Part shown: positions 7,063 through 16,913 of the stretch, one piece after another
How positions within the stretch are numbered: position 1 is the first letter of the stretch
Layout: the number at the start of each line of letters is the position of its first letter
Assembly: GCA_964573715.1 (NCBI GenBank)
Contig: CAZNKR010000016.1
Coordinates: forward strand, 1 to 41,924
Length of the DNA stretch: 41,924 nucleotides
Reading direction: 5' to 3'
Origin: SVEL01 sp964573715
Lineage (GTDB): Bacteria > Bacillota > Clostridia > Lachnospirales > Lachnospiraceae
Made by a program: the position numbers and the translations under genes
Notes under the pieces: generated by a model
Databases searched by the model: none
What the model saw: only the letters and a program-made list of their open reading frames with translations
What the model was told of the DNA's origin: nothing

Positions 7063-8862
7063 CTACACTAATTTTTCAAATTCATCTACTAACTGACCAA
7101 ATAATTCAAGAGCAGCTTCAATTGGTTCTTTTGTACTCATATCAACTCCAGCGGCCTTTAACAAATCTACTGGATCCATTGATGAACCACCAGTTAGAAA
7201 CTTCATATAATCATCTACGCCAGCCTGGCCATTGTCCATAATTCTCTTTGAAAGAGCAATAGCAGCTGAAAATCCAGTTGCATACTGGTATACATAAAAT
7301 TCTGTATAGAAATGAGGAATACGAGCCCATTCATATTTTATCTGTTCATCAACAATCATATCTTTTCCAAAATATTTTAAATTTAAGTCATAATAAATAC
7401 TGCATAAATCATCCACAGTGAGCATTTCCCCTGAATCCATTTTTTCATGAACAATTTTTTCAAACTCAGCAAACATAGTTTGTCTAAATACAGTGCCCTT
7501 AAAGCATTCAAGGAAATAATTAACTAAATATGCTCTTTCTTTTTTATCAGTACAATTTGCAAGAAGATTGTGAATAAGTAAAGATTCATTACAAGTTGAA
7601 GCTACTTCTGCTACAAAAATCTGATATTCAGCATAAACATATGGCTGTGTCTTATCAGAATAATAAGAATGTAATGCATGACCCATTTCATGAGCTAATG
7701 TAAATACATCATCAAATTTTCCTTGATAATTCAACATAACATACGGATGTGTACCATATGGTCCCCAAGAATATGCACCAGAACGTTTTCCTTTATTTTC
7801 ATAAACATCAATCCAACTATTATCAAAACCTTCCTTTAAATGTGAAACATATTCCTCACCCATTGGTGCTAGACCTGCTTCTACCATTTTCTTTGCTTCT
7901 TCAAAATCAATTGACTTGTTTGATTCACTAACAATAGGAACATATACATCATACATATGAAGTTCTGATAGTCCTAACGCTTTCTTTCTAATAGATACAT
8001 ACTTGTGCATCTTATCTAGATTATCATTTACTGCTTCAACAATATTATCGTATATCTTTGTTGGAATACGTTTTTCAAGTAAAGAATGTTCCAAAGAATT
8101 ATTATATTTTCTAATATCAGCATAAACCTTTGCTTTTTTTAAGTTACCTAAAAACATTGCTGAAATGGTATTAATATATTTTTCAATTTCCAAATATAAG
8201 GTTTCAAATGCTTCCTTACGAACTTCTCTATTTGTGCTCATTAAATATGAAACGTATCTTCCAGATGTAAGTGGAGCAAGATTGCCCTCTTCATCGTGAA
8301 CATCATTAAACTTTATGTCAGAATATGCAAATACGTCATATATATCACTTGGAGCAGAAGCTATCTCCATTGTCTTTGCAACTAAAGATTCTTCTTCCTT
8401 TGATAATGTATGTGCCTTTGAATCATATAAGCGATCAATATAGGTTTTGTATACCTTTAATTCATCTAGTTCTTCTAAATATCCATAAATTATCGATTCA
8501 TCTAGTGACAATATTTCTGGATCAATAAATGACATAGCATTTTCTGCCATAACCGCAATTGTCTGGGTTTTTCCTACATATCCTTGATATTTAGCCGCTC
8601 CTGTATCCTCATGAAATTTCATATTAGAATACATAATAACTCTTTCACTTAATTTATTTATTTCCTCACTCAATTTAATAACCTTCAAAAAGTCTGCCGA
8701 ACTATTTTTAATTGTTCCAGCTAATTTTTCCATATCAGCAGATTTAGCAACCAGCTCATCACATTCTTTTAAGAATTCATCCTCAGATGAAAAAATGTCA
8801 TTTATGGCCCACTTATCCTTATCATTAATTTCACTTCTAGTTAATACTTTGTTATTGCTCAT
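7063..8862 (-). CDS. pepF: Oligoendopeptidase F (M3B zinc peptidase)
   Basis: This is a cytosolic zinc metallopeptidase that trims short peptides. It has 599 aa, the usual length for PepF. The HExxH site is seen as TLAHEMGHALHS at about residues 388-399, with the third ligand Glu in ASTCNESLLIH downstream. The N-terminal helical domain (SEINDKDKWAINDIFSS) is typical. The frame is open further upstream to 8979, but the start at 8862 (MSNNKVLTRSE) is chosen because GGAGG sits 7 nt before it and the upstream extension is an unrelated hydrophobic stretch. A promoter lies at 8984-9012. It is divergent from the GNAT gene and monocistronic. Confidence 0.93.
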   Translation of the reverse strand: MSNNKVLTRSEINDKDKWAINDIFSSEDEFLKECDELVAKSADMEKLAGTIKNSSADFLKVIKLSEEINKLSERVIMYSNMKFHEDTGAAKYQGYVGKTQTIAVMAENAMSFIDPEILSLDESIIYGYLEELDELKVYKTYIDRLYDSKAHTLSKEEESLVAKTMEIASAPSDIYDVFAYSDIKFNDVHDEEGNLAPLTSGRYVSYLMSTNREVRKEAFETLYLEIEKYINTISAMFLGNLKKAKVYADIRKYNNSLEHSLLEKRIPTKIYDNIVEAVNDNLDKMHKYVSIRKKALGLSELHMYDVYVPIVSESNKSIDFEEAKKMVEAGLAPMGEEYVSHLKEGFDNSWIDVYENKGKRSGAYSWGPYGTHPYVMLNYQGKFDDVFTLAHEMGHALHSYYSDKTQPYVYAEYQIFVAEVASTCNESLLIHNLLANCTDKKERAYLVNYFLECFKGTVFRQTMFAEFEKIVHEKMDSGEMLTVDDLCSIYYDLNLKYFGKDMIVDEQIKYEWARIPHFYTEFYVYQYATGFSAAIALSKRIMDNGQAGVDDYMKFLTGGSSMDPVDLLKAAGVDMSTKEPIEAALELFGQLVDEFEKLV

Positions 8863-8983
8863 TATTGCCTCCTGTTTTGCCTTTATATTCTTTACTACTA
8901 TAATCCTAATGATGTCATGGGCAATTAGTAATACAGCATAAAATATCACACATTTGAATAACTTTTGGACTAATACCATCTAT

Positions 8984-9012
8984 ATTATATGTGAAAACTT
9001 ATCATTTCACAA
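8984..9012 (-). promoter_or_regulatory. Promoter of pepF
   Basis: Minus strand: TTGTGA (9007-9012), a 17-bp spacer, then TATAAT (8984-8989). This leaves a 5' UTR of about 115 nt before the pepF ATG at 8862, and I recognise no structured element in that leader. Confidence 0.55.
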
Positions 9013-9031
9013 TATAAGCTTTTTATCATTC

Positions 9032-9059
9032 TTGAATTTTTCTAATTATCTGCTACAAT
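9032..9059 (+). promoter_or_regulatory. Extended -10 promoter of the GNAT gene
   Basis: Plus strand: TTGAAT (9032-9037), a 16-bp spacer ending in TGC, then TACAAT (9054-9059), so the -10 is of the extended TGn type. It lies about 45 bp upstream of the ATG at 9105, and 20 bp from the divergent pepF -35. Confidence 0.65.
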
Positions 9060-9104
9060 GAAATAAGAAAAAAATAAAATACCTGTGACAAAGGAGTTAC
9101 AAAA

Positions 9105-9866
9105 ATGCATGTGATTATTACCAATACACTTACCTCAAATCAATATCACGATGCTTCATCTCTTATCCAAATATGTAAGGAATGTGATAATACAAGAGGA
9201 ATTTCTTTCCTAGAATCAGAGATGAATGCAATATCTAACTTTCCATGCTTTTATCTTCTTTATAATGGTAGCTCCCTTGTCAGTCTTTTATCAATATTTG
9301 TACCAAACGAGGAAGAGTGTGAAATATATGCCAACACACTTCCTGCGCACCGTAGGAGTGGATACTTTGATAAACTAATGGAACAAGCTATATCCAATAT
9401 TAAAAGCTACGGTATTAGAAAAATTCTTATTGTGAATGAGCCTAGCTGTACATCTGGTAATCAATTTTTATCATCATCCCCTAATATATCTTTTGCATAT
9501 TCAGAGTATTTAATGAAATATAACATGAGTACCATACCTAATCCATCAGATTGTCTATCTATAAAGTATTGCACAAAAGATAATACAGAATTTTTTACTT
9601 CGTATTTAAACGAAGATGCTGTTGGTGGATGCAATGTTGAACACAACAGAGGTGTTGCCACTATTTATGGATTTGAGGTTAAACCCACTTACAGAGGCAA
9701 GGGATACGGGACTCAAACCCTACTTCTTGTTTTAAAACGACTTTTAGACAGTAAGTGTCATAAAATATTACTTCAGGTGAATGGAGCAAATAGAGCAGCT
9801 CACATCATGTATTCACATCACGGATTTATTCAACAAGAGCAAATAGACTATTGGGAATACAAATAA
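9105..9866 (+). CDS. Tandem-GNAT acetyltransferase
   Basis: The 253-aa protein shows two GNAT-type acyl-CoA folds. In the N-terminal half, LPAHRRSGYFDKLMEQA (about 84-100) holds a degenerate Q/RxxGxG/A loop. In the C-terminal half, VKPTYRGKGYGTQTLLLVL (about 190-210) is a good acetyl-CoA pyrophosphate-binding loop, followed by NGANRAAHIMYSHHGF, the usual motif B region. The C-terminal domain is probably the active one. The acceptor substrate is unknown. The start has AAGGAG at 9091-9096, 8 nt upstream. The last seven codons form one arm of a 22-bp inverted repeat. It is convergent with signal peptidase I. Confidence 0.87.
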   Translation: MHVIITNTLTSNQYHDASSLIQICKECDNTRGISFLESEMNAISNFPCFYLLYNGSSLVSLLSIFVPNEEECEIYANTLPAHRRSGYFDKLMEQAISNIKSYGIRKILIVNEPSCTSGNQFLSSSPNISFAYSEYLMKYNMSTIPNPSDCLSIKYCTKDNTEFFTSYLNEDAVGGCNVEHNRGVATIYGFEVKPTYRGKGYGTQTLLLVLKRLLDSKCHKILLQVNGANRAAHIMYSHHGFIQQEQIDYWEYK

Positions 9867-9890
9867 TATTGTATTCCCAATAGTCTATTT
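9841..9890. terminator. 22-bp perfect inverted repeat overlapping the GNAT stop codon
   Basis: The arms 9841-9862 and 9869-9890 are exact reverse complements (22 bp) around a 6-nt loop; the core is TATTGGGAATACAA. The left arm encodes the last residues of the GNAT protein (the end of DYWEYK). The tail TATTTAATAATTTATTTAATAA is AT-rich with only short T runs. It probably acts as a terminator or mRNA 3'-end stabiliser for the convergent GNAT and lepB genes. Confidence 0.65.
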
Positions 9891-9900
9891 AATAATTTAT

Positions 9901-10677
9901 TTAATAATTTACATTTTCATTATCTAACCAATCGAGTTTAATTCCCTTATGCCAATAACAAAAGAATACCTTACCCAATATCTTATCCTTCTTTACATAA
10001 ATGATATCTGGATCATTGCCGTATTTGTCCGGATTATTTTTATAGTATTCCATCCAGCTTCTTGCATCAGCAGAATACTTTCGATTATCTCCCAACATCA
10101 AATAGCTATCTTCTGGAACTTCAAAAACATAACCATCATTACCATTTTCCCTGGTTTCTTTAAGATAATCCTCTTCTAGTGGACCTTCAACAAGCTGCCC
10201 TTTAGAATTGTATATGTATATTTTACCCTCTGATATCTCAACCTTCTCTCCTGGAAGTCCTATCACTCTTTTTACATAGTTGATAGATTCATCTAGAGGA
10301 TATTTAAAAACTACTATATCTCCTCTTTCTGGTTCACCAAAAATATAGGAAAGTCTAAGACCTATAATACGGCTTCCCGTCATTATGGTATTCTCCATAG
10401 AACCTGTAGGAACTGTTGCGTTAATAATAATAAAATTACTAATAAACAATGCTAATACAAGTGCAATAAGTACAAGCTTTACATAGCTCCAAACCTCTTT
10501 TAATATATGTATTCCTAAGCTGTCTTTTTTTTCGTCTGCTTCGCCTTTATTTATTAGTACATTTTCATCTGTGAAATCGTAGTTTTCAACTAGTTTACTG
10601 TCCATTTCAACTATCTCTACATCTGGTTCGGAAATATTATTATCCTGATTATCGCTATCGCGTAACTTGTCTTCCAT
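9901..10677 (-). CDS. lepB: Signal peptidase I
   Basis: This membrane serine protease (S26A) removes signal peptides from secreted pre-proteins at the outer face of the membrane. It has 258 aa: an unusually long acidic cytoplasmic N-terminus (residues 1-55, rich in D and E), one membrane helix (about 66-85), then the catalytic domain. The nucleophile is S93 (VPTGSMENTI) and the general base K136 (INYVKRVIGLPGE); the RGDIVVFKYP box is at 118-127. In the C-terminal part, GDNRKYSADARSW is the box E motif (GDNxxxSxDSR). Single-helix architecture is typical of Gram-positive SipS-type enzymes. GAGAGGGTAAC precedes the ATG. Confidence 0.94.
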   Translation of the reverse strand: MEDKLRDSDNQDNNISEPDVEIVEMDSKLVENYDFTDENVLINKGEADEKKDSLGIHILKEVWSYVKLVLIALVLALFISNFIIINATVPTGSMENTIMTGSRIIGLRLSYIFGEPERGDIVVFKYPLDESINYVKRVIGLPGEKVEISEGKIYIYNSKGQLVEGPLEEDYLKETRENGNDGYVFEVPEDSYLMLGDNRKYSADARSWMEYYKNNPDKYGNDPDIIYVKKDKILGKVFFCYWHKGIKLDWLDNENVNY

Positions 10678-10736
10678 TGTTACCCTCTCTTCTTTAATTG
10701 CTAAAAGTATTATATCATAACAAGAGTATTATTCAA

Positions 10737-10778
10737 CAAAAAAATACAGCATAGATAATATTACAAATCTATGCTGTA
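10737..10778 (-). terminator. Rho-independent terminator of gltBD
   Basis: The minus strand reads TACAGCATAGAT, a 10-nt loop, ATCTATGCTGTA (12-bp perfect stem, 10745-10778), then TTTTTTTGTT. It starts 18 bp past the gltD stop and ends the gltB-gltD transcript. Confidence 0.88.
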
Positions 10779-10796
10779 TAATTAAAATCGTCTGTG

Positions 10797-12284
10797 TTAA
10801 TTTATATTTGTATATCCCATAAGACTTCTATCAACAACCTTTGCAGCCTCTCTACCCTCGCGAATTGCCCATACTACCAGGGACTGTCCACGATGCATAT
10901 CTCCTGCTGTGAATACATTTTCAACATTTGTCTTATATCCATCTACTTGCGTTTTTACGTTTGTTCTTTCGTTTAATTCCACACCAAAAGCCTTTGCAAC
11001 ATAATTTTCTGTACCTAAAAATCCTGCAGCAATTAACACCATATCGCAGTCTAGGGTATACTCACTATTTGGAACTTCAACCATAGACAATCTTCCAGTT
11101 TTTGCATCCTTTTTGCCTTCAAGTTTTACAAGCTTCACCTTGCATAAATCTCCCTTTTTGTCGGCAATAAATTCTTTAACTGTAGTTTGATAAATTCTTG
11201 GATCATTGCCAAATACTTCTATAGCTTCTTCTTGGCCATAATCAGTCTTTAAGACTCTTGGCCATTGTGGCCATGGATTCGATTCAAGTCGGCTTTCTGG
11301 TAGCTTAGGCATCATCTCTACCTGTATAACAGATGCTGCTCCATGTCTTATAGAGGTTCCTACACAATCATTTCCAGTATCTCCGCCTCCGATAACCATT
11401 ACCTTTTTGCCTTTAGCAGATATATATGATCCTGTTGTAAGTCCATTATCAAGCAAGCTCTTTGTAGTTGACTTTAAGAAATCTACTGCAAAATAAATAC
11501 CATTCGACTCTCGTCCTGGTGCTTTAATATCTCTAGGATTAGAAGCTCCACATGCAAGTACTACTTTATCGAATTCCTTAAGGATTTTTGAAGCCTTTAC
11601 ATCTGCACCAATGTTTGCATTTGTAACGAATTCAACACCTTCAGCTTTCATAATATCAACTTTTCTATCAATTACCTGTTTGTCCAGCTTCATATTTGGA
11701 ATTCCATACATTAGAAGTCCGCCAATTCTGTCATTTCTTTCAAACACTGTCACTTCATGACCTCTTTGATTAAGCGTATCAGCAACAGCTAATCCTGCAG
11801 GTCCTGAACCAACAACTGCAACCTTCTTTCCTGTTCTTACTTTTGGAATCTTTGGTGCTGCATAATCCATTTCATAAGCATTTTCAATAATTCCATGTTC
11901 ATTTTCCTTAACAGAAACAGCTTTTCCGTTTAATCCACAAGTACATGCTGCTTCGCAAAGTGCTGGACATACCCTAGATGTAAATTCGGGGAAATTATTT
12001 GTTTTATGAAGTCTATTATATGCCTGCTCCCAATTTCCATGAAAAATTAGATCGTTCCATTCAGGTATAAGATTATTTAGAGGACAACCTGAGGTTGCTC
12101 CTGCAATAGTCATACCTGATTGGCAAAAAGGTACTCCACAGTCCATACATCTTGCACCTTGGCACTCCTGTTCCTCTTTTTCTAAAGGAGTGTGGAATTC
12201 ATTAAAGTTTTTGATTCTATTCTTTGGTGAAACTGCTTCACTTGTTTTTCTTTCATAATCCATAAATCCAGTTGGTTTACCCAT
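10797..12284 (-). CDS. gltD: Glutamate synthase small (beta) subunit
   Basis: The 495-aa beta subunit of NADPH-dependent glutamate synthase passes electrons from NAD(P)H through FAD and Fe-S centres to the large subunit. An N-terminal cysteine-rich domain carries C46-MD-C49, C54, C67-PLNN, and CPALCEAACTC at 106-116 for two [4Fe-4S] clusters. An FAD-binding Rossmann motif follows (VAVVGSGPAGLA, about 153-164), then an NADPH-binding motif (VMVIGGGDTGND, about 295-306). The C-terminal FTAGDMHRGQSLVVWAI is the typical flavoprotein end. It lies 17 nt downstream of gltB, with GGAGGAAGAAG before its ATG, and is clearly the second gene of the operon. Confidence 0.96.
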   Translation of the reverse strand: MGKPTGFMDYERKTSEAVSPKNRIKNFNEFHTPLEKEEQECQGARCMDCGVPFCQSGMTIAGATSGCPLNNLIPEWNDLIFHGNWEQAYNRLHKTNNFPEFTSRVCPALCEAACTCGLNGKAVSVKENEHGIIENAYEMDYAAPKIPKVRTGKKVAVVGSGPAGLAVADTLNQRGHEVTVFERNDRIGGLLMYGIPNMKLDKQVIDRKVDIMKAEGVEFVTNANIGADVKASKILKEFDKVVLACGASNPRDIKAPGRESNGIYFAVDFLKSTTKSLLDNGLTTGSYISAKGKKVMVIGGGDTGNDCVGTSIRHGAASVIQVEMMPKLPESRLESNPWPQWPRVLKTDYGQEEAIEVFGNDPRIYQTTVKEFIADKKGDLCKVKLVKLEGKKDAKTGRLSMVEVPNSEYTLDCDMVLIAAGFLGTENYVAKAFGVELNERTNVKTQVDGYKTNVENVFTAGDMHRGQSLVVWAIREGREAAKVVDRSLMGYTNIN

Positions 12285-12301
12285 GTCTTCTTCCTCCTTT
12301 A

Positions 12302-15300
12302 TTACTTGGTTACAGCATAAAATGCTTCAATCTGTGCCTGTTCGCTGCTAAGACCTTTTTCTTCCATTTGTACAATTGCTTTTAACATATTCTCATAATC
12401 ATGAGGAATAATCTTTTTAAACTTAGGCAAATACTCACTAAAATTATCCAAAATCATTTTCCCTTTTTCAGAATTTGTGTATGCAACGTGCTCAGAAATA
12501 ATATTTTTAAGCTCTAATACATCATATTTATCTGTTACTTCTCTTGATGAAACAAGCTCTTTATTTGTCTTTGTATACAATGAAGAATCTTCATCCAAAA
12601 CATATGCTACACCGCCGCTCATACCAGCAGCAAAATTCTTACCAACATTACCAAGAATAACAACTGTACCACCTGTCATGTACTCACACCCATGTTCTCC
12701 AACACCTTCAACAACCGCAGTTGCTCCAGAGTTACGTACACAGAAACGTTCTCCTGCTACACCATTAATAAATGCTTTTCCACTTGTTGCTCCATAAAGT
12801 GCAACATTACCAATGATTATGTTTTCATCCTTTTTGTAGGTTACTCCATTTGTTGGGTAAACAATAAGCTTACCACCTGAGAGTCCCTTTCCAAAATAAT
12901 CATTGCTATCTCCAACAAGTTCAAGTGTAAGTCCTTTTGGAATAAAAGCTCCAAAGCTTTGTCCTCCACTACCATTACACTTAACCATAAAGGTATCTTC
13001 ATCTAAGCCTTCTGGGTATCTCTTAGTTATCTCTGAACCAAATATTGTTCCAAGAGAACGATCTGTATTAGTTACATCGATTTCAATACTTCTCTTTTGA
13101 CCTTCTAAAAGAGCTTTTGCAAACTTCTTAATAATAATCTTTTCATCAACTGTTTTTTCAAGTTCGAAATTGTAAAGCTTCTTATCTGTATATTTAACTC
13201 TTTCTAAAGCATAATCTGTATTAAGGATTTTTGATAAATCAACTTTATTACCACGTTGACACTTAATTTCATCTTTCATTTCAAGTAAGTCAACACGACC
13301 AACCAATTCATCCACTGTCTTTATACCAAGCTGAGCCATGTATTCTCTAAGTTCCTGGGCAATAAATTTCATAAAGTTTACAACATATTCTGGCTTACCT
13401 TTGAATCTCTTTCTAAGTTCTGGATTCTGTGTAGCAACACCAACTGGACATGTATCAAGGTTACAAACTCTCATCATTACACATCCCATAGTTACTAATG
13501 GAGCTGTAGCAAATCCGTACTCTTCTGCACCAAGTAATGCTGCAACAAGAACATCTCTACCACTCATAAGCTTACCATCTGTTTCAAGAATAACTTTATT
13601 TCTAAGGTCGTTCATGATAAGTGTCTGATGAGCTTCAGCAAGACCTAACTCCCAAGGAAGACCAGCATTATATATAGAGTTACGTGGAGCTGCACCTGTA
13701 CCACCATCAAAGCCTGAAATAAGAATTACACCAGCACCAGCTTTTGCAACACCGGCAGCTACAGTACCAACACCAGCTTCTGATACAAGCTTAACAGAAA
13801 TTCTAGCATCCTTATTTGCATTTTTGCAATCGTAAATAAGCTGAGCTAAATCTTCTATTGAGTAAATATCATGATGTGGTGGTGGAGAGATAAGGCTAAC
13901 GCCAGGAGTTGAATGTCTTGTTTTAGCAACCCAAGGGTATACCTTCTTTCCTGGTAAATGTCCACCTTCTCCAGGCTTTGCACCCTGTGCCATTTTAATT
14001 TGTATTTCCTTTGCACTTACAAGATATCTTGATGTAACACCAAAACGTCCCGATGCAACCTGTTTAATAGCTGAACATTTATTAAGTCCATCTTCTCCAA
14101 CAGTAAGTCTTTCTATACTTTCTCCACCTTCACCAGAGTTTGACTTTCCATGAATCATGTTCATTGCAATAGCCATAGTTTCATGTGCTTCCTGAGATAT
14201 TGAACCATATGACATTGCACCAGTTTTAAATCTTTTTACAATTGAATCTACACTTTCTACCTGTTCAATTGGAATTCCTTTGTTAGGAAATTTAAAGTCC
14301 ATAATACCACGAAGATTTACTGTTCCAATTTCCTCATTGATAGCCTTTGTATATTCTTTAAATAATTCATAATTTCCTGTACGAGTTGCCTCTTGTAGTA
14401 AATGAATTGTCTTAGGATTATATAAATGTTCTTCTTTTCCACTTCTAACCTTATGACTACCTGCACTTTCAAGAGATAAATCAACTCCTAATCCAAGTGG
14501 ATCAAATGCTGCTGAATGAAGTGTATTAATATCTTCTTCAATATCCTTAAGTGTAATTCCACCAACACGGCTAACTGTATTTGTAAAATAAGTATCAATA
14601 ACATTTTTATCAATACCAATTGCCTCAAAAATTTGTGCGCCTAAATATGACTGAATTGTTGAAATACCCATTTTAGAAGCAATTTTTACTATACCATGAA
14701 GGATTGCAGAATTGTAATCATCCACTGCAGCATAGTAATCTTTATCAAGCATCTTTGAATCAATAAGCTGCTCAATAGTTTCTTGTGCTAAATATGGATT
14801 TATTGCACAAGCACCATAGCCTAATAATGTTGCAAAATGATGTACCTCTCTTGGTTCTGCACTTTCAAGAATTATAGCAAGGGAAGTTCTCTTTTTTGTT
14901 GTTACAAGATGCTGATGAACTGCAGATACAGCAAGTAACGAAGGAATAGCAACATGATTTTCATCAACACCTCTATCTGATAAAATAAGAATGTTTGCGC
15001 CATCTCTGTGTGCTCTATCAGCTTCTAAGAATAAATGTTCAAGAGCTTTCTTTAATGAAGTATTTCTATAGTAGGTAATTGGAATCTCTTCAACCTTAAA
15101 ACCATCAATTTTCATATTCTTAATCTTTAACAAATCCGTACTTGTAAGAATAGGATTATTAACCCTAAGAACACGACAGTTTTCTGGTTTTTCTTCTAGA
15201 ATATTACCATCCTCACCAACATAAACTGTAGTTGATGTAACTACTTCCTCTCGAATGGCATCAATAGGAGGATTTGTAACCTGAGCAAAAAGCTGTTTAA

Positions 15301-16831
15301 AATAATTAAATAAAGGCTGATGCTTGTTTGATAAAACTGCTAATGGAGAATCTGCTCCCATTGCTGCAATAGATTCTGAACCATTTTGTGCCATTGGTAA
15401 AATCGAAGTTTTTAGTTCTTCATAGGTATATCCAAATGCCTTTTGAATCTTTTTTCTATCCTCATCAGAATACTTATCGATTCTCTTATTAGGGATTTTA
15501 ATATCCTTAAGAGTAATCATATTATTATCAAGCCATTCACCATAAGCTTGACTTCCAGCATACTTTTCTTTTAATTCTTCATCATTAATAAGTTCACCCT
15601 TAACAGTGTCTACTAATAACATCTTGCCTGGTCTAAGTCTTTCTTTTACAAGAATCTTAGATGGATCAATTTCAAGAACACCTACTTCTGATGAAAGGAT
15701 AAGATTATTGTCAGTTGTAATGTAATATCTAGATGGTCTAAGTCCATTTCTATCAAGAACGGCACCCATAATATCTCCATCAGTAAATAATATCGAAGCT
15801 GGGCCATCCCATGGTTCCATCATTGTTGCATAATACTGATAAAAATCTTTCTTCTTCTGGCTAATTGTATTGTTATTATCCCATGGTTCTGGAATAGCAA
15901 TCATAACAGCAAGTGGCAATGGCATTCCGCTCATAACCAAAAATTCTAATGTGTTATCAAGCATTGCTGAATCAGAGCCTTCTGCATTAACTACAGGGAG
16001 AACCTTACTCATCTCATGCTTAAAATAATCTGTTGCCATATTCTCTTCTCTGGCAAGCATTTTATCTGCATTTCCACGAATTGTATTAATTTCACCATTA
16101 TGAACTAAGAGTCTATATGGATGAGCTCTTTTCCAACTAGGTGTTGTATTTGTACTAAAACGAGAATGAACCAATGCAATAGCTGATTCATATTCTTCTG
16201 TTTGTAAATCAAGGAAAAAGGTTCTAAGCTGTCCAACTAAGAACATACCTTTGTATACGATTGTTCTGCTAGACATTGATACAACATAAGAGTCTTCATC
16301 AATACTCTGTTCAAATACTCTTCGTACTATATAAAGCTTTCTATCAAAATCAAGACCTGCCTTAATATTTGATGGTTTCTTAATAAAGGCTTGCATAATA
16401 CAAGGCATAACCTCTATTGCCTTACTTCCTAAAACTCCAGGATTTGTTGGAACTTCTCTCCAACCTAGGAATTTAAGTCCTTCTTTTTCAACTATAATCT
16501 CAAGCATCTTTTTGGCTTGGTTTTTCTTAAGCTCATCTTGAGGAAGAAAGAACATACCAATACCATATTCTCTTTCATTACCCAGAGAAAAGCCTAAAGG
16601 TTTAACAGCTTTTTGAAAAAACTTGTGTGAAATCTGAAGTAAAATTCCTACACCGTCTCCTGTTTTTCCCTCTGCGTCTTTACCTGCTCTGTGTTCAAGA
16701 TTTTCAACAATCTTAAGTGCATTTGCTACAGTTTCATGTGTTTTAACACCTTTGATGTTTACCACAGCTCCAATACCACAGTTATCGTGTTCAAAGCTTG
16801 GATTATATAATCCGTTTTTTAGCTGCTGCAT
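12302..16831 (-). CDS. gltB: Glutamate synthase large (alpha) subunit
   Basis: The large subunit makes two glutamates from glutamine and 2-oxoglutarate. It has 1509 aa, the normal size. The N-terminal class II amidotransferase domain has its nucleophile at C18, behind a 17-residue propeptide (EHDNCGIGAV). The central FMN-binding synthase domain contains KPGEGGHLPGKK and GFDGGTGAAPRNS. The 3Fe-4S cysteines are in CVMMRVCNLDTCPVG, and the C-terminal beta-helix GXGXG domain has GATSGKAFINGVAGERF and YMTGGTVVILG. The frame is open 19 codons further up, but MQQLKNGLYN at 16831 is chosen because it gives a proper propeptide and has AAAGGA upstream. Expression is probably set by the palindromes in its promoter region. 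Confidence 0.96.
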   Translation of the reverse strand: MQQLKNGLYNPSFEHDNCGIGAVVNIKGVKTHETVANALKIVENLEHRAGKDAEGKTGDGVGILLQISHKFFQKAVKPLGFSLGNEREYGIGMFFLPQDELKKNQAKKMLEIIVEKEGLKFLGWREVPTNPGVLGSKAIEVMPCIMQAFIKKPSNIKAGLDFDRKLYIVRRVFEQSIDEDSYVVSMSSRTIVYKGMFLVGQLRTFFLDLQTEEYESAIALVHSRFSTNTTPSWKRAHPYRLLVHNGEINTIRGNADKMLAREENMATDYFKHEMSKVLPVVNAEGSDSAMLDNTLEFLVMSGMPLPLAVMIAIPEPWDNNNTISQKKKDFYQYYATMMEPWDGPASILFTDGDIMGAVLDRNGLRPSRYYITTDNNLILSSEVGVLEIDPSKILVKERLRPGKMLLVDTVKGELINDEELKEKYAGSQAYGEWLDNNMITLKDIKIPNKRIDKYSDEDRKKIQKAFGYTYEELKTSILPMAQNGSESIAAMGADSPLAVLSNKHQPLFNYFKQLFAQVTNPPIDAIREEVVTSTTVYVGEDGNILEEKPENCRVLRVNNPILTSTDLLKIKNMKIDGFKVEEIPITYYRNTSLKKALEHLFLEADRAHRDGANILILSDRGVDENHVAIPSLLAVSAVHQHLVTTKKRTSLAIILESAEPREVHHFATLLGYGACAINPYLAQETIEQLIDSKMLDKDYYAAVDDYNSAILHGIVKIASKMGISTIQSYLGAQIFEAIGIDKNVIDTYFTNTVSRVGGITLKDIEEDINTLHSAAFDPLGLGVDLSLESAGSHKVRSGKEEHLYNPKTIHLLQEATRTGNYELFKEYTKAINEEIGTVNLRGIMDFKFPNKGIPIEQVESVDSIVKRFKTGAMSYGSISQEAHETMAIAMNMIHGKSNSGEGGESIERLTVGEDGLNKCSAIKQVASGRFGVTSRYLVSAKEIQIKMAQGAKPGEGGHLPGKKVYPWVAKTRHSTPGVSLISPPPHHDIYSIEDLAQLIYDCKNANKDARISVKLVSEAGVGTVAAGVAKAGAGVILISGFDGGTGAAPRNSIYNAGLPWELGLAEAHQTLIMNDLRNKVILETDGKLMSGRDVLVAALLGAEEYGFATAPLVTMGCVMMRVCNLDTCPVGVATQNPELRKRFKGKPEYVVNFMKFIAQELREYMAQLGIKTVDELVGRVDLLEMKDEIKCQRGNKVDLSKILNTDYALERVKYTDKKLYNFELEKTVDEKIIIKKFAKALLEGQKRSIEIDVTNTDRSLGTIFGSEITKRYPEGLDEDTFMVKCNGSGGQSFGAFIPKGLTLELVGDSNDYFGKGLSGGKLIVYPTNGVTYKKDENIIIGNVALYGATSGKAFINGVAGERFCVRNSGATAVVEGVGEHGCEYMTGGTVVILGNVGKNFAAGMSGGVAYVLDEDSSLYTKTNKELVSSREVTDKYDVLELKNIISEHVAYTNSEKGKMILDNFSEYLPKFKKIIPHDYENMLKAIVQMEEKGLSSEQAQIEAFYAVTK

Positions 16832-16858
16832 AATATGATATCCTTTCTTTTCTTGATT

Positions 16859-16880
16859 TAATGTATTAGTTAATACATTA
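16859..16880. promoter_or_regulatory. Inverted repeat in the gltB 5' UTR
   Basis: The half-site TAATGTATTA (16859-16868) and its reverse complement (16871-16880) are separated by 2 bp, 28 bp upstream of the gltB ATG. The TGTATTA-N2-TAATACA core is shaped like a dimeric repressor operator, and it could also form a hairpin ahead of the ribosome binding site. Which of these it is cannot be settled from sequence. Confidence 0.5.
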
Positions 16881-16913
16881 AGATGCAAATGAGTAAATAT
16901 AGATTTTCTTTAT

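Noticed and set aside
8863..8979. N-terminal extension of PepF to an upstream ATG
   Set aside because: The extension is a hydrophobic non-family sequence without a ribosome binding site; GGAGG precedes the internal ATG at 8862.
12477..13628. Several plus-strand open frames of 60-106 residues within gltB
   Set aside because: They are antisense to well-conserved gltB domains, lack ribosome binding sites and resemble no protein.
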